DNA of 40,493 nucleotides from an uncultured Desulfobacteraceae bacterium (GTDB lineage Bacteria; Desulfobacterota; Desulfobacteria; Desulfobacterales; Desulfobacteraceae). The notes beneath the pieces are model-generated. The model searched no databases. It was not told the origin of the DNA and saw nothing but the letters and a program-made list of their open reading frames with translations. Location: NCBI GenBank assembly GCA_913041495.1, contig CAJWHT010000027.1, forward strand, positions 1 through 40,493. Direction: 5' to 3'. Made by a program: the position numbers and the translations under genes. Within the stretch, counting starts at the first letter, position 1, and every line of letters starts with the position of its first letter. This document shows positions 33,771 through 40,493 of the stretch, piece by piece.

Positions 33771-34427
33771 TCAGAGAATCTTGCGTTCCGGCCATCCCGT
33801 GTCTGCGAAATTTTCGAAATGTATCCCGTTGTCCCCGGCCGCGACCGGGGCAGGGGCAGGGGCAGGCGCTTTTTCTTGCCGGAACCAGTCGGCATCGCTG
33901 TAGAGGTCTTCCATACAATCATCACAGATGCTGTGGGTGAAGCTCATATCGGTATAGGCTTCCAGGTAGGAATCCACCTGGTTCCAATACCCTTCGTCAT
34001 CACGGATCCGTTTACAGCTGGCGCACATGGGAAACAGGGAACGCAGCAGTTTTAACTCCAGGTGGGTTCTGATTCTGGCCAGAAGTTCCGGGGACTGCCA
34101 TGGTTTGGGAATATAGTCCACGCCGCCGGCCTCAAAACCGCGCACCACATCAACGGTTGCGTTTTTGGCCGTTAAAAAGATCACCGGGATATGGCGATAC
34201 TCCGGGTTTTTCTTCAGACGCCGGCAGACCTCATACCCGTCCAGATCCGGCATCATGATATCCAGAAGGATCAGGTCCGGCTGATTCTTCTTAACGAAAT
34301 TCAGTGCCTGGCAGCCGTTCTGGGCCATGGCAACGTCAAATCCGTTATCAGACACCACTTTTCCCGCCAGTTGAAGATTTCTCGGTTCATCATCGACCAC
34401 TAAGATAAGAATGCTTTTGTTTCCCAT
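33771..34427 (-). CDS. Response regulator with C-terminal Cys-rich motif
   Basis: The protein has 218 residues. The receiver (about 5-125) has D56 (LILLDIMMPDLDGYEV) and K108 (DYIPKPW). The C-terminal part has FPMCASCKRIRDDEGYWNQV, then SICDDCMEDLYS, with C135, C138, H165, C168 and C171 arranged like a zinc-binding site. This CASCKRIRD...GYW...H..C..C ending is known from many environmental receiver and PAS proteins but has no assigned function. A short disordered Ala/Pro repeat and a tail follow. GGAG lies seven bases before the ATG. No kinase is adjacent. Confidence 0.85.
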   Translation of the reverse strand: MGNKSILILVVDDEPRNLQLAGKVVSDNGFDVAMAQNGCQALNFVKKNQPDLILLDIMMPDLDGYEVCRRLKKNPEYRHIPVIFLTAKNATVDVVRGFEAGGVDYIPKPWQSPELLARIRTHLELKLLRSLFPMCASCKRIRDDEGYWNQVDSYLEAYTDMSFTHSICDDCMEDLYSDADWFRQEKAPAPAPAPVAAGDNGIHFENFADTGWPERKIL

Positions 34428-34732
34428 GACCGTACTCCGAAATGATAGAAACGCAAGATATTAGAATTGCGTGAATTTATGGTGATCAGAATAAGCGGAT
34501 TTCTATCGCCTGGCAAGTCTTTTTTGCCCACCCGCCTTTTTTTGCCAAGGTCCTTATTTAAGAGTTACGGGGTAACCAAACCCGGGAACGCCTGAGTTTA
34601 AAACCATGAACACAGTTCAGGGCTTGTTTTTTTACAGGCTTTGCTTTATATTCCAGCCCTCGTTAAATAAAAGGTCCTTTTTCAATCTTCTGTTTCTTTC
34701 GATCTGAGGGGCCGCATATAAACAGGTGTGAC
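34428..34732. other. Shared upstream region of two divergent genes
   Basis: 305 bases without a gene lie between the divergent response regulator and the STAS-like gene, so both promoters should be here. A perfect 6-bp hairpin (ACGCAA 34451-34456, TTGCGT 34467-34472) lies in the leader of the response regulator. GTTAC/GTAAC flank GGG near 34563-34575. I could assign no riboswitch or clear promoter. Confidence 0.35.
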
Positions 34733-35191
34733 ATGAATTTTCCAAACCTTAACATCTCAGCCCCAAAAAAAATCGACACAGACTACTACGCCCTGACAAT
34801 TTTCCCGGACCTTCTCTTTCTTGAGGCCTTTTCCTCGTGGGATGAGACGGTGGCGGAAATGCTCTTGTCCCACGTCTACGAAATTGTCGGCACTTACTAT
34901 CAGGATAAGACGTGGGCCTTGCTCAGCGATGCGACTTTATGGCACCACAGTACGCCGTCCGTTGCAGAAAGGATCGCCTCCGCAGACAGCAATGGGATCC
35001 AGACGTCGCTAAAATACCACGCCATGGTGTCCGGCGGTTCTGCCCTGAAAGAATGGCAGATGACAAACATGACAAAACCAGGCGGCACGGTTGAATCCCG
35101 GATATTTGATTCCCTGGCCGATGCCAAAGCATGGGTGGCGGCGCTTGGGTTTACGGTGCCTGACGGACATACCTGTGATACGCCTCAATGA
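34733..35191 (+). CDS. STAS/SpoIIAA-like protein of unknown function
   Basis: The protein has 152 residues. The sequence alternates strands and helices and ends in VESRIFDSLADAKAWVAALG, the pattern seen at the end of SpoIIAA-like STAS proteins. Two Trp residues near WALLSDATLWHHSTP and the LTIFPDLLFLEAFSSWDETV start suggest a small globular cytoplasmic protein. AGGTG is weakly placed before the ATG. It sits between a response regulator and a c-di-GMP protein, but no link can be shown. A similar protein is encoded at 16663-17034. Confidence 0.65.
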   Translation: MNFPNLNISAPKKIDTDYYALTIFPDLLFLEAFSSWDETVAEMLLSHVYEIVGTYYQDKTWALLSDATLWHHSTPSVAERIASADSNGIQTSLKYHAMVSGGSALKEWQMTNMTKPGGTVESRIFDSLADAKAWVAALGFTVPDGHTCDTPQ

Positions 35192-35210
35192 TACGCCCGT
35201 AAGAGACGCC

Positions 35211-36791
35211 TTATAAAAACCGGATCGGTGTCTGCAGTTCTTCAGAAGACAGGGATTTGATGTAGTTGAGAAGCTTTTCCCGTTCGTCGATCTTCATGTT
35301 CACAAATTCAACGCCCATGATATATCCGGTACCCGCCGGCCGCCGCCGGATCCGGATCACCCGGCAAAGAACGGTGAGGTCAATGGATTTGATCACCACC
35401 TTCAAGGATACGAAGTTGTTGATGGGAAAATAATAGCCGGTTTCAAACTTCAAGCCGCTGGCTGAAATATCCCTGACGCGTATCCCTTTGGCCTTACCGG
35501 GCGCGTTGACATCCCAGGCGGTGCCCCCGTCAACGTCTTCTTCAACATTTGCGTCAGCGGATTCGAGCACATCGTCATCCACCTTGGGAAAGCCGTATTT
35601 TTCAACGCACTTGATCTGATCGTCGTTTGAGAGAAAGACGATCTCGAACGTCAGATCCACGGAAATCCGCTGATACTGGCGCCGTTCGATATTAAAACAC
35701 CGCCGGGAGATAAACAGATCCACCAAAGCGGCATCAAACTGGGTTCCCCGCCCCTCTTCAAGGATAGACAGGGCCTTTTCCACGGACATGGCCTTTTTGT
35801 ATGGCCGGTCGTAGGCGGTGAGGGCATCGTACACATCCACAATGGCAAGAATTCTGGCGGCCAAGGGCAATTTTTCCCCGACCAACCCATAGGGATACCC
35901 CTTTCCATCAATCCGCTCGTGATGGGCCGATGCGATGAAAGGCACGGCTTTCAACTCCCGTGAAAAATGAATCTGCTCCAGAATCTCACTGGTGTAGGTG
36001 GCATGTTCCTGAATCTTTTTATATTCCTGATCCGTCAGCCGGCCGGTTTTCAAAAGCACATCATCCCTGACCCCTATTTTTCCGATATCGTGGAGCCAGG
36101 AGGCCACCTCAAGTTCATTCAGGGCCAAGGAATCGAGGCCTGCGGCACGGCCCAGTTGTTCGGCATACAGGGCTACACGCTGGGAATGGCCTGCTGTAAC
36201 CGGATCCCTTGCATCAATGGTTTTTGAAGAGGTGGAAATCAGGCTTTTAAAGAGCCGGATATTTTCTTCATGGAGCAGGGTGTTATCAATGGAAACTGCG
36301 GCATTGTTGGAAAAAACCCCAAGCAGCTTTTCATCGTAGGCCGTGAACCAGCCCTGTTTTTTATTCAACACCTGAGTGACACCGATGATCTCTTTATCCA
36401 GGGTCACCAGCGGCATGCACAGGATACTCCGGGTTCTGTATCCGGTATTTTTATCAATATCCGGATTAAACCTGTCATCCTTGTACGCGTCTTCTATGTT
36501 GACGGTTTCCCCGGTTTTCGCCACATATCCTGCAATGCCCTTGTCCAGGGGGAAACGAATTTCAGACACCACAGCCTGCTGGATAAATCTTGAGTAAAAC
36601 TCGCCGGTGTCATGGTCACAAAGGAAGATGGAACTGACATCTGCCCCCAGAACCCTTGTGGCCCCTTCCATGATCACTTTTAGCAGCCTGTCCAGGCGTT
36701 TTTCCCCGGCCATTGCCTGGGTGATCTCAAGGATCTCATGCAGATCACTCACCTGTTTTTCAATATCCGGTGCCTCGGAGAATTCCGTCAT
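35211..36791 (-). CDS. GAF-HD-GYP-PilZ cyclic di-GMP phosphodiesterase/receptor
   Basis: The protein has 526 residues. A GAF domain (about 15-180) is followed by an HD-GYP domain with HD at 234-235 (SWLHDIGKIGV), AHHERIDGKGYPYG with GYP at 298-300, and DVYDALTAYDRPY. The C-terminus has a PilZ-like domain with RxxxR (R371-R375) and DISASG (441-446), but an acidic insert of about 45 residues separates the two motifs. It would degrade c-di-GMP to pGpG/GMP, with GAF as input and PilZ as a c-di-GMP reader, perhaps feedback. No membrane segment is present. Confidence 0.92.
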   Translation of the reverse strand: MTEFSEAPDIEKQVSDLHEILEITQAMAGEKRLDRLLKVIMEGATRVLGADVSSIFLCDHDTGEFYSRFIQQAVVSEIRFPLDKGIAGYVAKTGETVNIEDAYKDDRFNPDIDKNTGYRTRSILCMPLVTLDKEIIGVTQVLNKKQGWFTAYDEKLLGVFSNNAAVSIDNTLLHEENIRLFKSLISTSSKTIDARDPVTAGHSQRVALYAEQLGRAAGLDSLALNELEVASWLHDIGKIGVRDDVLLKTGRLTDQEYKKIQEHATYTSEILEQIHFSRELKAVPFIASAHHERIDGKGYPYGLVGEKLPLAARILAIVDVYDALTAYDRPYKKAMSVEKALSILEEGRGTQFDAALVDLFISRRCFNIERRQYQRISVDLTFEIVFLSNDDQIKCVEKYGFPKVDDDVLESADANVEEDVDGGTAWDVNAPGKAKGIRVRDISASGLKFETGYYFPINNFVSLKVVIKSIDLTVLCRVIRIRRRPAGTGYIMGVEFVNMKIDEREKLLNYIKSLSSEELQTPIRFL

Positions 36792-36959
36792 CTGTCCCCC
36801 TGAATATGCAGATAATCTGATACAGATAAACCCCGGCCGTCATCTCTCCCCACGGCCGGTCCTTTTCATTGAATATCATCACAGGCAATTTTTTACAATC
36901 CGGTTGTCCGCCGCCCCTGTATAGTCTTTTCTTTACCCTGCAAATGAAGAGGAGAACCT

Positions 36960-37361
36960 ATGAAAACCGTAATGATCGTCAACCAATCTTTACCCCCGGG
37001 TCTGGCTGCAAATACCACCGCAGTTCTGGGCATCAGTCTGGGCCGGATGGACAGCAGTATCCTCGGTCCGGACCTAAAGGACGGTTCCGGCACCCGCCAT
37101 CCGGGTATCACCCAACAAACCATCCCCGTTCTTTCGGCAGAAAGCTATCTGATAAAAGAAATCTTTGAACAAAGCGGCCGGCTGCCGGAGATCTCGGTAA
37201 TCGATTTCAACACCATTGCACAGAAAAGCCGGCATTATGATGACTATACCGAAAAGCTTGCGGCCGTCTCCACCCGGGACCTGGAGTTTTCAGGCATCTG
37301 TCTACAGGGTCCCAAAAACCAGGTGAATAAAATGACCGGCATGTTAAAGCTTTACCGGTAA
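36960..37361 (+). CDS. DUF2000 family protein (peptidyl-tRNA hydrolase II-like fold)
   Basis: The protein has 133 residues. LPPGLAANTTAVLGISLG and HPGITQQTIPVLSAESYL match the DUF2000 family, which resembles peptidyl-tRNA hydrolase II in fold. The biochemical role is unknown. GAGGAGAACC directly precedes the ATG. It is transcribed alone, flanked by a terminator downstream. Confidence 0.85.
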   Translation: MKTVMIVNQSLPPGLAANTTAVLGISLGRMDSSILGPDLKDGSGTRHPGITQQTIPVLSAESYLIKEIFEQSGRLPEISVIDFNTIAQKSRHYDDYTEKLAAVSTRDLEFSGICLQGPKNQVNKMTGMLKLYR

Positions 37362-37381
37362 CCCCCACCCCATAGCCACAT

Positions 37382-37424
37382 CAGGACCGGGAAATCCTCC
37401 TCCCGGTCCTGCAAATTTTTTTCT
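37382..37424 (+). terminator. Rho-independent terminator of the DUF2000 gene
   Basis: A perfect 11-bp stem, CAGGACCGGGA (37382-37392) with TCCCGGTCCTG (37401-37411), is followed four bases later by a run of seven T. Confidence 0.85.
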
Positions 37425-37521
37425 TTTTTCCAATCTGAACTAAAGCCCCGTGGAATCGAAATCGAATCAGAATTCATTCAAAGTGAAACACGTTTTTTCC
37501 CAACAGCCAGTTAAAAAAAAC

Positions 37522-37548
37522 TTGACTAAATGAAATTCTATCTATAGC
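37522..37548 (+). promoter_or_regulatory. Possible promoter of the symporter gene
   Basis: TTGACT (37522-37527) and TATAGC (37543-37548) are separated by only 15 bases, shorter than optimal. A palindrome follows directly, so it would overlap the transcription start. Tentative. Confidence 0.3.
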
Positions 37549-37563
37549 AATGGTTAAACCATT
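37549..37563. promoter_or_regulatory. Candidate operator, palindrome copy 1
   Basis: AATGGTTAAACCATT is a perfect palindrome around a central A. Its core TGGTTAAACCA recurs at 37619-37629. Its place just after the possible -10 box suits a repressor site. Confidence 0.45.
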
Positions 37564-37618
37564 ACAAAACAGGAAATGATAATCCTGAGATTTTTGGGGA
37601 ATCCGAAAGAAAGGAGTT

Positions 37619-37629
37619 TGGTTAAACCA
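37619..37629. promoter_or_regulatory. Candidate operator, palindrome copy 2
   Basis: Second exact copy of TGGTTAAACCA, 68 bases from the first and 74 bases before the symporter ATG. Confidence 0.4.
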
Positions 37630-37703
37630 CAAGGAGGCAGCCCTGCCCTTTTCCACGGCGGGCGTTTATATCAAAAAAAACTAAAGAAGGGAATAGGAGA
37701 AAC

Positions 37704-39173
37704 ATGGGAATTTTGTACGTACAATTTGGACTTTATCTGCTGCTGATGCTGGGCATCGGATATTATTCAATGAAGCAGACCAACAACAACGAAGATTTTT
37801 TAATCGGGGGGCGAACCCTGGGACCTGCCACCACGGCCATTTCCGCCGGCGCCTCTGATATGTCAAGCTGGCTGCTGCTCGGCCTTCCGGGCGCAGTCTT
37901 TGCCAGCGGGCTTGTGGAAGGGGTATGGATCTCTTTAGGCCTGGTGCTTGGCGCCTACATCAACTGGCTGGTGGTTGCCGGCCGCTTAAGAGCCCTGACC
38001 GAAAGCTATGATACCGTCACCCTGCCCAAGTTCATCTCCAAACGCTTTGACGACGAATCCGGTCTGCTGAAAATCGTTTCCACCGTGGTCATCCTGGTCT
38101 TCTTTACCCTCTACGTGGCCTCCGGCCTCAAGGGCGGCACCCTTCTGTTTGCCCACAGCTTCGGTGCCACCGAGCAAACCGCACTGCTGGTCACCACCTT
38201 TGTGGTTGTGTCCTACACCTTTTTGGGCGGATATATGGCCGTGTGCTGGACCGACCTGATCCAGGGCCTGCTGATGCTCTGCGCCCTGATTTTCTGCGCC
38301 CTGCTGGGGTACTTTGCCATCACCGGCACCGGTACCGATATTGTTTCCATCAAACCGGATGCCTTTAAGTGGAGCACCTCCTGGATTACCGGTGCGTCCC
38401 TCATGGCCTGGGGATTCGGCTACTTCGGCCAGCCCCATATCCTGGCACGCTTCATCGGTATCAAAAGCGTGGAAGCCGTTCCTTCCGCCCGCCGTATCGG
38501 TATCTCCTGGATGGTGATCTGCCTCATTCTGGCGACACTCATCGGTATCATCGGCATTGGCTACAACGAAGTGAATCCCCTGCCCGGCGTAGCCGGTCCC
38601 GACGGCAACAAAGAAAGAATTTTCCTGGCCCTGACAACGGCCTTGTTTCATCCCCTGCTCGGCGGTTTTATCCTGGCAGCGGTCATGGCAGCGGTGATGT
38701 CCACCGCCGATTCCCAGCTCCTGGTCCTGACCTCCTCCCTCACCGAAGATCTGCCCTTTTTTGAAAAATACGACGATAAAGCCAAAGCCTGGGTCAGCCG
38801 CTTCGGCGTTGTGGGATTTGCCCTGGTGGCCTACATCATCGCATCCAACGACAGCGGTTCCATCCTCTCCATGGTGGGCTATGCCTGGGGCGGCTTCGGC
38901 GCAGCCTTCGGCCCCCTCGTCATCTTGTCCCTGTGCTGGAGAGGGATCACCAGGCACGGGGCCCTGGCCGGCATGATCGTTGGTGCCGCTACGATTTTCA
39001 TCGTTAAAAACTATATCAAAATCGAAGGGGAATACTTCTACGAGCTGCTGCCCGGATTTATCCTGGCATTTGCCGCCATCGTGATCGTATCCAAGTTCAC
39101 AGCCACCCCCAGTGAAGAAACCCTTGCAAAGTTTGACGATGCCCAGAGGCTGCAGGAGCGCCTTAAAGGCTAA
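37704..39173 (+). CDS. putP: Sodium/proline symporter PutP (SSS family)
   Basis: The protein has 489 residues and about 13 membrane helices. It imports proline (or a related solute) with Na+. SAGASDMSSWLLLGLPGAVF carries the sodium-site D52, equal to D55 of E. coli PutP. MSTADSQLLVLTSSL carries S333/T334, equal to its S340/T341. FTLYVASGLKGGTLL and GYFGQPHILARF also match. AGGAG lies four bases before the ATG. Upstream are two palindromes; downstream is a strong terminator, so it is a single-gene unit. Proline could serve as nutrient or osmoprotectant. Confidence 0.95.
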   Translation: MGILYVQFGLYLLLMLGIGYYSMKQTNNNEDFLIGGRTLGPATTAISAGASDMSSWLLLGLPGAVFASGLVEGVWISLGLVLGAYINWLVVAGRLRALTESYDTVTLPKFISKRFDDESGLLKIVSTVVILVFFTLYVASGLKGGTLLFAHSFGATEQTALLVTTFVVVSYTFLGGYMAVCWTDLIQGLLMLCALIFCALLGYFAITGTGTDIVSIKPDAFKWSTSWITGASLMAWGFGYFGQPHILARFIGIKSVEAVPSARRIGISWMVICLILATLIGIIGIGYNEVNPLPGVAGPDGNKERIFLALTTALFHPLLGGFILAAVMAAVMSTADSQLLVLTSSLTEDLPFFEKYDDKAKAWVSRFGVVGFALVAYIIASNDSGSILSMVGYAWGGFGAAFGPLVILSLCWRGITRHGALAGMIVGAATIFIVKNYIKIEGEYFYELLPGFILAFAAIVIVSKFTATPSEETLAKFDDAQRLQERLKG

Positions 39174-39185
39174 CATCAACATCCC

Positions 39186-39255
39186 GGGACCGATGCAAAG
39201 GTCCCCCATATAGTAAAGACCGGTACAAGACTTCGTCCTGTACCGGTCTTTTTTT
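39186..39255 (+). terminator. Tandem hairpin terminator after putP
   Basis: A small hairpin GGGACC/GGTCCC (39186-39205) precedes a strong one: AAAGACCGGTACA (39215-39227) with TGTACCGGTCTTT (39239-39251) plus a T-run. Confidence 0.88.
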
Positions 39256-39464
39256 GAGACAGTATTTGTGAGACAATTGATGTCGGCATGTCTCAGCATT
39301 AGTGTCTCCTGATACACCCGGAAAAATAACCTACCATCGCCCTTTCCCTGCCAGAAGGCCACTTCAAAATCCTGGCACCCGCCTTGCATTTGGAACTAAA
39401 AACATATCAAACCACCGGAAAAAAGCCGGGACTGAACAACAACCGTCTTTATGGAGAGACTTTT

Positions 39465-39821
39465 ATGAAAACATCACCGAAATTCATGAAAATAACCATC
39501 ATCACCGCCGTATTCACTCTTTTTACCGGACTGTCCTGGGCCGGCGCCATCGCCTATGCGGACTGCGGCAGTCCCCACGCCCAAAAAGATCCCCACAGCA
39601 TGGGCAGGATTACAGGCACAGATTTTCAGGACATGGATATGGATGACAGCGGGGAAGTCAGTTATGAGGAGTTCAAGGCGGTCTTTCCCAGGATTACACA
39701 GGAAGGATTCACCCGGCTGGACAATGACGGAAACGGGCAGTTGAATTCAGGGGAATGGGATGCCTTCAAAGATGCCCACAAAGGTATGGGCAGCTACCAC
39801 ACAAAGCCTGAAACCACCTGA
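39465..39821 (+). CDS. Exported EF-hand calcium-binding protein
   Basis: The protein has 118 residues from the ATG at 39465; the longer frame lacks support. Residues 1-32 form a signal peptide ending AIAYA, so it is probably periplasmic. Two canonical 12-residue EF loops are present: D58-D60-S62-E64-S66-E69 (DMDDSGEVSYEE) and D86-D88-N90-Q92-N94-E97 (DNDGNGQLNSGE). A calcium buffering or sensing role is likely. The mature N-terminus has one Cys and His residues. GGAG lies rather far (10 bases) before the ATG. Confidence 0.85.
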   Translation: MKTSPKFMKITIITAVFTLFTGLSWAGAIAYADCGSPHAQKDPHSMGRITGTDFQDMDMDDSGEVSYEEFKAVFPRITQEGFTRLDNDGNGQLNSGEWDAFKDAHKGMGSYHTKPETT

Positions 39822-39856
39822 TCAGCCTGATCAGGCATGGGGGGGGGCATTCAGAT

Positions 39857-39899
39857 CAAAAAAAAATCCCCGGTCCGGGCAAGCATGCCCGGACCGGGG
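39857..39899 (-). terminator. Terminator of the SlyD-like gene
   Basis: A perfect 13-bp stem, CCCCGGTCCGGGC (39868-39880) with GCCCGGACCGGGG (39887-39899), has an A-run at 39858-39866, which is a T-run on the minus strand. Confidence 0.9.
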
Positions 39900-39936
39900 A
39901 GATATCTTCTAAATTAAACCGTTGCGGCGAAACCGA

Positions 39937-40461
39937 TCAGTGGCATCCGCCACCGCAGCCGGAACCGCAGTCTCCGGCCTTATCACCGCAATCCTCGGCG
40001 CTGCAGCCGCAGGCGTGGGCAGGCGGTTCCAGACCGGTGTCGGCGATGGTGATGTCAAACACCAGGGTCTTGCCGGCCAAAAAGTGGTTCACGTCCATCT
40101 TTACCATCTCGTCGGTAATCTCGGCCACTGTTGCAGGCACCGGGCGCCCCTGGGGATCCTGGAGCTGAAGCTGAATACCTTCCTGGAGGGGAATTTCTTC
40201 GGGAATGTGTTCCCTGGGAATTTCTACGATGGCCTCATCGTTTCTCGGGCCATATCCCATTTCAGGGGGAATGGTCACGGTTTTGGACTCCCCTTTTTTC
40301 ATACCCATCACGGCGTCGTCAAACCCTTTGATCAGCATGCCTGCCCCAACGGTGAACGTCAGGGGTGTTTTTCCCTCAGAGGTGTCAAATACCTCGCCGT
40401 TTTCAAGTTTTCCCGTGTAATCAACGGCAATGGTATCCCCTGATTTGATGGCTTCTGTCAT
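39937..40461 (-). CDS. slyD: FKBP-type peptidyl-prolyl isomerase, SlyD-like
   Basis: The protein has 174 residues. The FKBP core (IAVDYTGKLENGEVFDTSEG, GMLIKGFDDAVMGMKKGESK, IPPEMGYGPRND) encloses an insert-in-flap region (about 76-130) as in SlyD. MDVNHFLAGKTLVFDITI is typical. The last 26 residues are rich in Cys, Gly and His (HACGCSAEDCG, CGSGCGGGCH), giving six Cys and two His, a metal-binding tail comparable to the nickel-binding tail of E. coli SlyD. SlyD delivers Ni to hydrogenase, which fits an organism that carries CooC, but no hydrogenase gene is visible. AAGGA lies eight bases before the ATG. Confidence 0.92.
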   Translation of the reverse strand: MTEAIKSGDTIAVDYTGKLENGEVFDTSEGKTPLTFTVGAGMLIKGFDDAVMGMKKGESKTVTIPPEMGYGPRNDEAIVEIPREHIPEEIPLQEGIQLQLQDPQGRPVPATVAEITDEMVKMDVNHFLAGKTLVFDITIADTGLEPPAHACGCSAEDCGDKAGDCGSGCGGGCH

Positions 40462-40493
40462 AAATACTTTCCTTCCAGACCCCGCCTCCGTTT

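Noticed and set aside
37474-37656. A 60-codon minus-strand frame upstream of putP
   Set aside because: It overlaps the palindromes and possible promoter, lacks a ribosome-binding site and resembles no protein.
37986-39389. A 467-codon frame antisense to putP
   Set aside because: putP motifs are unambiguous on the plus strand; the antisense frame is rich in Gly, Gln, Asp and His by mirror effect.
1-40493. CRISPR arrays, rRNA genes or defence-island genes
   Set aside because: No regularly spaced repeat array, rRNA-like sequence, Cas, restriction or toxin-antitoxin pair could be recognised on either strand.

Overview
The window reads as chromosomal DNA of an anaerobic Desulfobacterota-type bacterium, most likely a sulfate reducer of the Desulfobacterales. 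This is inferred from gene content: NDP-forming acyl-CoA synthetases with a permuted domain order, a CooC-type nickel-insertion ATPase (implying CO dehydrogenase/acetyl-CoA synthase elsewhere), an AmrS-type radical SAM enzyme, an anaerobe-style ubiA/ubiX pair, and several multi-domain sensor proteins. Most genes are GC-rich. One island at about 17.2-18.3 kb is clearly richer in AT.

Layout. 0-3.1 kb: a receiver-TPR protein divergent from a membrane hybrid histidine kinase, closed by a terminator. 3.1-8.7 kb (minus): a small acidic protein, an S4 RNA-binding protein and two tandem paralogous acyl-CoA synthetases. 9-12.3 kb: an ApbE flavin transferase, an ArsR-family metal sensor and a GAF-PAS kinase. 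12.4-17.0 kb: a DinB-like protein, a D-amino-acid aminotransferase-like enzyme, a TetR regulator with an exported metallo-beta-lactamase-fold hydrolase, a YhcC-type radical SAM protein and a small STAS-like protein. 17.24-18.29 kb: a previously unannotated-looking unit of about 1.05 kb. It has perfect 12-bp terminal inverted repeats, each the end of a longer imperfect structured repeat (157-180 nt), and encloses one AT-rich gene for a two-repeat protein. 18.4-24.2 kb (plus): mnmG, a CbpA-like DnaJ protein, hpt and an MJ0042 zinc-ribbon membrane protein with a very long acidic linker. 24.2-24.4 kb: tRNA-Met(CAT) with its promoter and terminator. 24.5-27.2 kb: a QueD-like protein with an altered catalytic site, SerB with two ACT-like regions, and a periplasmic solute-binding protein.

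27.2-33.6 kb (minus) is one tightly packed seven-gene operon: cooC, a methyltransferase, amrS, ubiA, ubiX, a tRNA nucleotidyltransferase and a DUF89 protein. Four junctions are 4-nt overlaps or gaps of 2 nt, so the genes are probably translationally coupled, although they serve different pathways (metal-centre maturation, quinone synthesis, tRNA maturation). 33.7-36.8 kb holds a response regulator with a Cys-rich tail, a STAS-like protein and a GAF-HD-GYP-PilZ c-di-GMP protein. 36.9-40.5 kb holds a DUF2000 protein, a PutP-type sodium symporter preceded by two copies of a palindrome, an exported EF-hand protein and a SlyD-like prolyl isomerase with a Cys/His-rich tail.

The strongest candidate for something undescribed is the 17,242-18,293 unit. 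No CRISPR array, rRNA, recognisable transposase, integrase or phage structural gene was seen.
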